Source: Candidatus Magasanikiibacteriota bacterium (lineage in GTDB: Bacteria > Patescibacteriota > Patescibacteriia > Magasanikbacterales > UBA922). From it: DNA of 41,922 nt. The DNA is taken from assembly GCA_903837125.1 (NCBI GenBank), contig CAILTG010000082.1, positions 1 to 41,922 of the forward strand. Direction: 5' to 3'. Both the position numbers and the translations under genes were made by a program. The notes under the pieces were generated by a model, which saw nothing but the letters and a program-made list of their open reading frames with translations, was not told the DNA's origin and did no database searches. Below are positions 25,047-31,763 of the stretch, in pieces (position 1 is the stretch's first letter; the number at the start of each line of letters is the position of its first letter).

Positions 25047-26336
25047 ATGGCTAAACTTTGGCAAACTGCCTCGACAAAATTACACCCGCTCGCGGAAAAA
25101 TATACGGTAGGCAACGACTACGAATTGGACAATCGTTTATTGCCATATGACATTGAGGCCTCTAAGGCCCACGCCGAAGCCCTGGTTAAATTAAAAATTT
25201 TAACCAAAACAGAAAAAGAAAAGTTAGTTGCCGGCCTAAATGAAATTTTAAAACTCCATGAGGAAGGAAAATTTGTCATCACCCAAGCAGACGAAGACTG
25301 TCATACTGCTATTGAAAATTATTTAGTACAAAAATTAGGACAACTTGGAAAAAAAATCCACACTTGCAGGTCAAGAAATGACCAAGTGCTAGTGGCTACC
25401 CGCCTTTACACCCGCAAAAAATTGAAACAAATTAGCGAGGAATTAATTAAATTGGAAAAAATATTTTTAAAAACAGCCAAAAAATACGAATTTTTACCCT
25501 TGCCTGGTTATACCCACACCCGTCGCGCTATGCCTTCAAGTATTGGCCACTGGTCCGCGGCCTACTTAGAAGAAATGATTAATGACCACATGCTTTTGGA
25601 AACTGCTTACAAACTTAATGATCAAAACCCTATGGGCGCGGCTGCTGGTTTTGGCATCAATATGCCTCTTGATCGCCACCTCACCACCAAACTAATGAAA
25701 TTTAAAAGATTACAAATTAATTCGCTTTATTGCGTGAACAGTCGTGGTTCCACTGAAAGTTTTATCTTGTCGGTCTGCACCAAAATTATGATGACCCTAG
25801 GACGACTGGCCAATGAACTAATTTGGTTTACTACTCCAGAATTTAATTTTTTTGATTTACCCTTAGAATTTACCACGGGCTCTTCCATTATGCCCCAAAA
25901 ACGCAATCCTGATGTATTTGAAATTGTACGCAGTAATGTTAATGTAATTGTCGCCTTACAAACTCAAGTAAAAGATATTAGTAAAAATTTAATTAGCGGC
26001 TACAATCGCGACACTCAACTTACCAAAGAACCTTTAATTAAAGGTTTGGGAATAACCAGACGCAGTTTGGAAATAATGGGAGTGGTAATGACTAAAATTA
26101 AACCCAAAAAAGAAGTGCTGATGAAATCACTCACCCCAGAATTGTTTGCTGTACATGAAGCCAACCGCTTGGTTAAAAATGGCATGCCCTTCCGTGATGC
26201 GTATCAATATATAAAAGAAAATTTGGACAAATTAAAAGTATCTGATCCGGTTAAGGCTATTAAAGAAGTGACTTCTCTTGGTGGACCGGGAAATTTAGGC
26301 CTAGAATATTATAAAATTGATAAACCTTTAAAATAA
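25047..26336 (+). CDS. argH: Argininosuccinate lyase
   Basis: A 429-residue lyase that splits argininosuccinate into arginine and fumarate. It has HTCRSRNDQV (105-114; most homologues have G in place of the C), GYTHTRRAMPSS (154-165) with the catalytic-type His, and the flexible loop GSSIMPQKRNPDVFE (278-292) with the catalytic Ser. Length and motif order fit ArgH rather than the other superfamily members. No argG or other arginine gene is present here, so its role may be salvage. aspA starts 1 nt after its stop. Confidence 0.9.
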   Translation: MAKLWQTASTKLHPLAEKYTVGNDYELDNRLLPYDIEASKAHAEALVKLKILTKTEKEKLVAGLNEILKLHEEGKFVITQADEDCHTAIENYLVQKLGQLGKKIHTCRSRNDQVLVATRLYTRKKLKQISEELIKLEKIFLKTAKKYEFLPLPGYTHTRRAMPSSIGHWSAAYLEEMINDHMLLETAYKLNDQNPMGAAAGFGINMPLDRHLTTKLMKFKRLQINSLYCVNSRGSTESFILSVCTKIMMTLGRLANELIWFTTPEFNFFDLPLEFTTGSSIMPQKRNPDVFEIVRSNVNVIVALQTQVKDISKNLISGYNRDTQLTKEPLIKGLGITRRSLEIMGVVMTKIKPKKEVLMKSLTPELFAVHEANRLVKNGMPFRDAYQYIKENLDKLKVSDPVKAIKEVTSLGGPGNLGLEYYKIDKPLK

Positions 26337-26337
26337 T

Positions 26338-27660
26338 ATGAAAATACTTTACGGCGAAGAAACCAAAAAAGCTATAGATAATTTTATTGTTACCGGTCAC
26401 CCATTTTCAGCGCGGCTGGCACACCGCTTATCAATGGTAAAAATTGCGGCGGCCAAAGCCAATGAGACAACCAAAATTTTACCAAAAAAAATTAGTACAG
26501 CTATTTGTCAGGCAGCTGAAGAAATTATCAGGCACGACTACGATGACAATATCGTGGTAGACATGATCCAAGGTGGAGCGGGCACCTCTATTAACATGAA
26601 CGTAAATGAAATTATTGCCGCGCGCGCTGAGGAAATCCTAAACGACGGTACAATTATCCATCCTCTTGATCATGTTAACCTCTCACAATCAACCAATGAC
26701 GTGGTCCCAACTGCAATGAAAATAGCCACCTTACAATTAATTGATAAACTCTTGGAAAAATATGAAAAGTACGCCGGAGTCATGGAACAAAAAGCAGTTG
26801 AATTTAAAACCGTACTGAAAATTGGCCGCACGCACTTGCAAGACGCCATCCCCATGACGCTAGGACAGGAATTTGGCGCTCACGCAGCGGCAGCACGCGC
26901 CGATATTGCCAGAATTAAACGCACTAGGCCAGGTTTATTTGAAGTCAATTTGGGTGGAACGGCAATTGGCACTGGGCTTAATGCTACCCGTGAATATCAA
27001 AAAATTGCCATAGAATATTTAGCCAAGCGCACTGGTTACCCACTCAAAGCAGCTAAAAATTTAATTTATGCCACTCAATATGCTGACAGTTTTATGGAGG
27101 TAAGCGCCATGCTCACAGTAATTGCCGCAAATTTGATTAAATGCATGAATGATTTACGTTTCTTAGCCTCTGGCCCAAGAACAGGTTTATCAGAAATAAA
27201 ATTTGATACTTTGCAAAAAGGTTCCTCAATTATGCCAGGCAAAATAAATCCAGTTTTGGCAGAAACAGTTAATCAAATTTGTTTCCAAATTATTGGCAAT
27301 AACCAAGCCACTTTTATGGCCGTACAGGCTGGGCAACTAGAATTAAATGTAATGCTACCCATAGTAGCTAAAAATCTTTTTGAATCTATCAATTCTCTGG
27401 CCAACGGTCTAGAAGTATTTACTAACAAAGCTCTTAAAACTTTACAAGCAAATACTGAACAGTGCCGAAAGCTCTTAGAAAATAGTTTTGCTCTGGCTAC
27501 GATTTTAACGCCAAAACTTGGTTATGATAAAGCTACTGCAATAGTAAAACAGGCCACAGCAGAAAATAAATCACTTAAACAAATACTAATAGAAAAAAAA
27601 TTAATGACTGAACAAGAATTTGATAAATTACTCAAAAACCCTAAGCTAGTTGGCTGGTAA
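26338..27660 (+). CDS. aspA: Aspartate ammonia-lyase (aspartase)
   Basis: A 440-residue superfamily lyase converting aspartate to fumarate and ammonia. GRTHLQDAIPMTLGQEFGAH (163-182) and the loop GSSIMPGKINPV (295-306) with the catalytic Ser are present. The tract after it (ETVNQICFQIIGNN, then QAGQLELNVMLPI) is closer to aspartase than to class II fumarase. Fumarase remains possible. It is the last of three fumarate-forming lyases and abuts pyrD. Confidence 0.85.
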   Translation: MKILYGEETKKAIDNFIVTGHPFSARLAHRLSMVKIAAAKANETTKILPKKISTAICQAAEEIIRHDYDDNIVVDMIQGGAGTSINMNVNEIIAARAEEILNDGTIIHPLDHVNLSQSTNDVVPTAMKIATLQLIDKLLEKYEKYAGVMEQKAVEFKTVLKIGRTHLQDAIPMTLGQEFGAHAAAARADIARIKRTRPGLFEVNLGGTAIGTGLNATREYQKIAIEYLAKRTGYPLKAAKNLIYATQYADSFMEVSAMLTVIAANLIKCMNDLRFLASGPRTGLSEIKFDTLQKGSSIMPGKINPVLAETVNQICFQIIGNNQATFMAVQAGQLELNVMLPIVAKNLFESINSLANGLEVFTNKALKTLQANTEQCRKLLENSFALATILTPKLGYDKATAIVKQATAENKSLKQILIEKKLMTEQEFDKLLKNPKLVGW

Positions 27661-27667
27661 ACACTTT

Positions 27668-28576
27668 ATGCTTGAAACTTCTTTTCTTAACAAACAGTTC
27701 ACCAATCCCCTAGTTCTCGCCTCTGGTATTCTTGGGGTTACTGCCGCTAGTTTAAATAATGTTATTAAAAATGGTGCTGGCGGAGTAACTGTAAAATCTA
27801 TTTCACTTGAACCCAGAACCGGACATCCCAACCCCACCATGGTTCCTTACAAACATTTTTTTATCAATGCAGTAGGGCTTGCTAATCCAGGAATAGAAAA
27901 AGCGATTGAAGAATTAATCAAATTTAAAAAATTATCTAATGCTCCATTAATTGGGAGCATTTTTGCTGGCACACCAGAAGAATTCGGAGAAATTACCGAA
28001 CGGATTTGTGAAGCACCAATTGATTTTCTAGAAGTGGACATTTCTTGCCCTAACGTCAGCCGCGAATTTGGCGACCCTTTCGCCTATTCTGTTTCTGCGG
28101 TGGAAAAAATTACCAAATCAGTAAAAATTAAATCAAAAGTACCAATTTCTATTAAGTTATCTCCTAATGCTTGGAATATTGATGCAATTGCCAAAGCAGC
28201 TGAAGCCAGTGGTGCCAACGCTATTACTGCAGTAAACACCATTTCTGGAATGATGATTGATGTCCACGCCCGCCGACCAGTTCTACACAACAAACAAGGC
28301 GGAATTTCCGGTCCAGCTCTCTTCCCTATAGCCCTTAAATGCGTCTATGATATCTTTAAAGCGGTTAAAATCCCAATTATCGGTACTGGAGGGGTGACTA
28401 CGGGCGAAGACGCCCTAGCGATGATTATGGCAGGAGCCACTCTTGTTGGAGTTGGCTCAGCAGTATACTTTAGAGGAGTAGATTGTTTTGCTAAAATTAC
28501 CAGTGAAATGGAAGAAATAATGAAAGAAGAAAAAATAAAATCTTTAGATGAAATAAAAGGTGTTGCCCATTCTTAA
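27668..28576 (+). CDS. pyrD: Dihydroorotate dehydrogenase, class 1B catalytic subunit
   Basis: A 302-residue FMN enzyme oxidising dihydroorotate to orotate. It starts MLETSFLNKQFTNPLVLASG (1-20). The catalytic base is Cys in DISCPNV (C127), as in class 1 enzymes; class 2 has Ser. FMN-binding KLSPN and IIGTGGVTTGEDALAMIMAGA follow. With pyrK next, class 1B (NAD-linked) is the natural reading. The ATG at 27668 is preferred to an in-frame TTG at 27650 that would overlap aspA by 11 nt. Confidence 0.94.
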   Translation: MLETSFLNKQFTNPLVLASGILGVTAASLNNVIKNGAGGVTVKSISLEPRTGHPNPTMVPYKHFFINAVGLANPGIEKAIEELIKFKKLSNAPLIGSIFAGTPEEFGEITERICEAPIDFLEVDISCPNVSREFGDPFAYSVSAVEKITKSVKIKSKVPISIKLSPNAWNIDAIAKAAEASGANAITAVNTISGMMIDVHARRPVLHNKQGGISGPALFPIALKCVYDIFKAVKIPIIGTGGVTTGEDALAMIMAGATLVGVGSAVYFRGVDCFAKITSEMEEIMKEEKIKSLDEIKGVAHS

Positions 28577-28692
28577 AATTCACCTAATTATCTAATTACC
28601 TAATTCACCTAATAAAATTCCTAATATCAAATTCAAAAATTGTGTATTGGACATTTTATTAGAAATTAGGTGAATTAGGTGAATTGGAAATT
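28577..28692. repeat. Type A inverted repeat between pyrD and pyrK
   Basis: The left-arm words TTCACCTAATTATCTAATTA pair with the right-arm words ATTAGGTGAATTAGGTGAAT. The 26 bases at 28653-28678 match 18583-18608 exactly. The repeat lies inside an operon, so it must be tolerated in the transcript. Confidence 0.8.
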
Positions 28693-29484
28693 ATGAATTT
28701 TCTTAAAATCTCCAAAATTGAAAAAGAAAACGAATTTGTAAAAACGTTCTATTTTAGTTTCTCATTAAACTCCAAGCCTGGTCAATTCGTCATGCTCTGG
28801 ATTCCAGGAATTGATCAAAAACCATTTTCTATTGCCCATGACGATGGCCAAACTTTTGGTTTAACAATTTTTAAACGCGGTGCCTTAACAGAAAAACTGT
28901 TTGAAATGAATGCTGGCGACCGAGTAGGTATTTCCGGTCCTTACGGCACTTTTTTTACTGTTCAACCAAACACTCATTATATTATGATAGCCGGTGGTTA
29001 TGGTGCCGCTCCGTTAGGATTTTTAGCTGAGAAAGTAACCAAAGAAAAAAATGTTAAAATTGATTTTATTGCTGGCGCTCGCAGTGCAGAAAATTTATTA
29101 TTTGAAGAACGTTTATTAAAAATACCAAACCTTACCTTGCACATTACTACCGACGACGGTTCAAAAGGACATAAAGGATACGTAACAGATTTACTTTCTA
29201 ATATAATTAATGTTGATTCGTGTAAAAATTTAGTGGTTACTTGTGGGCCAGAACTCATGCAAAAAAAAGTAATAGATTGCTGTAATCAATATAATGTTGA
29301 CTGTGAAGTAAGCATTGAACGCTATATGAAATGCGGTATTGGTGTTTGTGGACAATGTGCAGTGGATGATTTGGGGATTTGTATGTGTACCGAAGGACCA
29401 GTAGTTAAACGCGAATTGGCTAATAAAATTATAGAATTTGGAAAATATTATCGAGACAAAGCTGGCGAAAAAATATTCTTTTAA
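28693..29484 (+). CDS. pyrK: Dihydroorotate dehydrogenase electron-transfer subunit
   Basis: A 263-residue flavo-iron-sulfur protein that passes electrons from PyrD to NAD+. The FAD domain has KPFSIAHDD (43-51). The NAD domain has IAGGYGAAPLGF (99-110) and VTCGPELMQKKV. The C-terminal [2Fe-2S] site has C214, C219, C222 and C230/C232 in MKCGIGVCGQC..GICMC. The ATG at 28693 is preferred over the in-frame TTG at 28684. pyrE follows after 7 nt. Confidence 0.93.
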   Translation: MNFLKISKIEKENEFVKTFYFSFSLNSKPGQFVMLWIPGIDQKPFSIAHDDGQTFGLTIFKRGALTEKLFEMNAGDRVGISGPYGTFFTVQPNTHYIMIAGGYGAAPLGFLAEKVTKEKNVKIDFIAGARSAENLLFEERLLKIPNLTLHITTDDGSKGHKGYVTDLLSNIINVDSCKNLVVTCGPELMQKKVIDCCNQYNVDCEVSIERYMKCGIGVCGQCAVDDLGICMCTEGPVVKRELANKIIEFGKYYRDKAGEKIFF

Positions 29485-29491
29485 TTAATAT

Positions 29492-30088
29492 ATGATCAAA
29501 GAACTAATTATAAAACTATTCGAAATCAACGCCGTAAAATTTGGCGATTTCAAACTAAAAAGTGGTATCATGTCCCCTATTTATATTGATTTACGTGTGA
29601 CGGTTTCTTATCCAGAAATTTTAAAAATGGTCGCTGAAGCCATGTGGGAAAAAGTTAAAAATCTAAATTTTGATTTAATCTGCGGCGTGCCCTACACTGC
29701 CCTACCAATTGCCACAGTTATTTCGGTTGAACATAACAAACCAATGGTCATGCGCCGTAAAGAAATAAAAGATTACGGTACCAAAAAAGCCATTGAGGGA
29801 AATTTCTCAGCTGGTCAAACTGTATTGGTAGTTGAAGACCTAGTTACTAGTGGTTCAAGTGTTTTTGAAACTATTGAACCGCTTCAACTTGAAGGACTAA
29901 AAATTAATGACATTGTGGTTTTGATTGATCGTGAACAGGGTGGTAAAAAACATTTACAAGAAAAAGGCTATAATTTACATTCAGTAATTACTATTTCTGA
30001 AATGTTGGAAGTGCTGGGAAATGAAGGAAAATTGGCTAAAGAAATGGCTGCTAGAGTAAAATCATTTATCATAAATAACCAAGTTTAA
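29492..30088 (+). CDS. pyrE: Orotate phosphoribosyltransferase
   Basis: A 198-residue type I PRTase joining orotate to PRPP to give OMP. KLKSGIMSPIYIDLR (21-35), MVMRRKEIKDYGTKKAIEG (dianion/PP region) and the PRPP loop VLVVEDLVTSGSS are all in place. It is the third gene of the pyrDKEF run. Confidence 0.95.
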   Translation: MIKELIIKLFEINAVKFGDFKLKSGIMSPIYIDLRVTVSYPEILKMVAEAMWEKVKNLNFDLICGVPYTALPIATVISVEHNKPMVMRRKEIKDYGTKKAIEGNFSAGQTVLVVEDLVTSGSSVFETIEPLQLEGLKINDIVVLIDREQGGKKHLQEKGYNLHSVITISEMLEVLGNEGKLAKEMAARVKSFIINNQV

Positions 30089-30202
30089 AAAATCTAAATT
30101 TCCAATGACAAATTTCCAATCAAATCCGAAATCCTAATATCAAAAATTTGGATTTTGATATTTGAACTTGATTTGACATTGGAAATTGGTAATTTGAAAT
30201 TT
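30089..30202. repeat. Type B inverted repeat between pyrE and pyrF
   Basis: AATTTCCAAT and CCAATCAAATCC words on the left pair with GATTTGACATTGGAAATT on the right. The 22 bases at 30166-30187 match 53-74 exactly. It includes an open frame upstream of pyrF (from a TTG at 30155) that is not coding. Confidence 0.8.
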
Positions 30203-30967
30203 ATGCTATCATATTCTCAACGCGCCGACCTCTGTTCTAATCCCACCGCTATCCATTTATTAAAACTAATGGATCGCAAAAAAACTAATCTCTGTATTGC
30301 CGCTGATGTGGTAATGAAAGATGAATTATTAAAAATTGCTGACGAATTGGGCCCAGAAATTTGTATCTTAAAAACGCATATTGATATTATTGCTGATTTT
30401 GACGCTGATTTACTTATTGAACTGCAAAGATTTTCAGAAAAACACGACTTTCTGTTATTTGAAGATCGTAAATTTGCTGATATTGGTAATACAGTTAAAT
30501 ACCAGTATCAAGACGGTATTTATAATATTGCTGATTGGGCTCATATAACCAATGCCCACAGTGTTCCTGGCCCAGGAATTATCCAGGGATTAAAAGAAGT
30601 GGGTTTACCCAGAGGCCGAGGATTATTATTACTCGCTGAAATGAGTTCCAAGGGAACTTTAGCCAAGGGCAATTATACCGAAGAAACCCTTAAAATGGCA
30701 CAAGAAAACAAAGACTTTGTAATTGGTTTCATTACCATGCGGCAATTAATTGATGATCCTTGTTTTATTAACATGACTCCTGGTGTACAACTGGCCACAG
30801 GCGGCGATACACTAGGACAGCAATACTATACGCCAGAAAAAGTAATTAAAGAAAACAAATCCGATATTATTATTGTCGGACGAGGAATTTATGAAGCAGA
30901 CAACCCACTAGCTGAAGCCAAAAAATACCGAGAGGCAGGCTGGTTGGCTTATCAAAGCAGAACATAA
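30203..30967 (+). CDS. pyrF: OMP decarboxylase, eukaryote-like type
   Basis: A 254-residue enzyme converting OMP to UMP. The catalytic tetrad is K57 (ILKTHID) with D88, K90 and D93 in [17 protein letters not shown]. Words such as [56 protein letters not shown] and IIIVGRGIY follow the fungal/animal ODCase pattern closely. The short E. coli/Bacillus PyrF form is different. The start at 30203 is chosen because upstream codons belong to the gap repeat. It closes the pyrimidine run at a large palindromic terminator. Confidence 0.94.
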   Translation: MLSYSQRADLCSNPTAIHLLKLMDRKKTNLCIAADVVMKDELLKIADELGPEICILKTHIDIIADFDADLLIELQRFSEKHDFLLFEDRKFADIGNTVKYQYQDGIYNIADWAHITNAHSVPGPGIIQGLKEVGLPRGRGLLLLAEMSSKGTLAKGNYTEETLKMAQENKDFVIGFITMRQLIDDPCFINMTPGVQLATGGDTLGQQYYTPEKVIKENKSDIIIVGRGIYEADNPLAEAKKYREAGWLAYQSRT

Positions 30968-31010
30968 AAAAGTAGAGACGAGGCAGTGCCTCGTCTCTAC
31001 TTTTTTATGT
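30962..31010. terminator. Bidirectional terminator, perfect 49-nt palindrome
   Basis: Arms 30962-30985 and 30987-31010 are exact reverse complements around a single G at 30986. The core GAGACGAGGCA / TGCCTCGTCTC is flanked by six A on the left and six T on the right. It lies between pyrF (+), whose stop codon is in its left edge, and the SET gene (-). The core is GC-rich against an AT-rich background and looks like a mobile palindrome serving as a terminator. Confidence 0.92.
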
Positions 31011-31017
31011 GTTTAAA

Positions 31018-31758
31018 TCATTTTTTTATTGGACAAGACAACAACAGGCCATCCATAACGCCATATACTGACAATTTTAATTTACTAAATTTAAGACAAC
31101 GTCCACTTTCCCTAATTCTTTTTCTGAGCTCTTTTATTGAAGGTAAAAAACTGTCTAAAAAAACCAACGGTTTTTTACTAAGATTTCCATAAATATCATA
31201 TGCTAAATAATCTGGTATAAATTCTGGATATTTTTTTAACGGAGGCAGGACCTGTCCAATTTTCACTTCCATTTTATTCCAGTACTTCTTATCAAGTTTT
31301 TTGGAAAAAACACTCCAACGACTGGTCCGGTCATCGGTACAATACATAGTAGCGCGACAAACCGGACTACCACAATGACAAATATCCACACAATCAAAAT
31401 CTTTTTCCGGAGGATAAAAATAATTAATTGTCAGTTCTTCTCCAACAAAAATCTTTCTCAAAGCAAAAAAGAGCATATGACCATGAAATTGAAAACTTTC
31501 GCAATTAGGCGAACAAGAATGATTAAACAAATATAAATCTGGTTTTTTTATATCCGGAAAGATCGCCGTTTTTGTGGTGTAGCACATACTATAAAAACCA
31601 AACTTTTTTTCATATTTTTCAAGATCATCATCAGCAATAATTATGCCTAAATAATCACCAATTAGAGTGCCGGCTTCAATATTTTTTGAAGCATATACTC
31701 CTCTACCTTTTTTCTTGGTTTTCCTTATTTCGTAATAGTCGCTAGAAATTAAAAACAT
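31018..31758 (-). CDS. SET-domain methyltransferase with post-SET zinc site
   Basis: A 246-residue protein. The SET core holds KGRGVYASKNIEAGTLIGDY (17-36), the SAM/substrate knot FNHSCSPNCES (78-88) and GEELTINYFY (106-115). The post-SET CxC..C site is CHCGSPVCR (127-135). SET enzymes N-methylate lysine side chains. The C-terminal 110 residues are unrecognised. It is the last gene of the GNAT/ATP-grasp/SET operon, 5 nt after the ligase gene. A histone-type target is not expected in this host. The substrate may be the ligase product or a small basic protein (inference). Confidence 0.88.
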   Translation of the reverse strand: MFLISSDYYEIRKTKKKGRGVYASKNIEAGTLIGDYLGIIIADDDLEKYEKKFGFYSMCYTTKTAIFPDIKKPDLYLFNHSCSPNCESFQFHGHMLFFALRKIFVGEELTINYFYPPEKDFDCVDICHCGSPVCRATMYCTDDRTSRWSVFSKKLDKKYWNKMEVKIGQVLPPLKKYPEFIPDYLAYDIYGNLSKKPLVFLDSFLPSIKELRKRIRESGRCLKFSKLKLSVYGVMDGLLLSCPIKK

Positions 31759-31763
31759 AAACT

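Noticed and set aside
26338-27660. Class II fumarase instead of aspartase
   Set aside because: The segment after the GSSIMPGK loop (ETVNQICFQIIGNN, QAGQLELNVM) is closer to aspartase; fumarase is kept only as an alternative.
30155-30202. N-terminal extension of pyrF
   Set aside because: It begins at a TTG and the codons are the right arm of a type B gap repeat also found untranslated at 53-74.
18505-30202. CRISPR array
   Set aside because: Repeats are few, inverted, of unequal length and dispersed between genes; there are no regular spacers and no cas genes.
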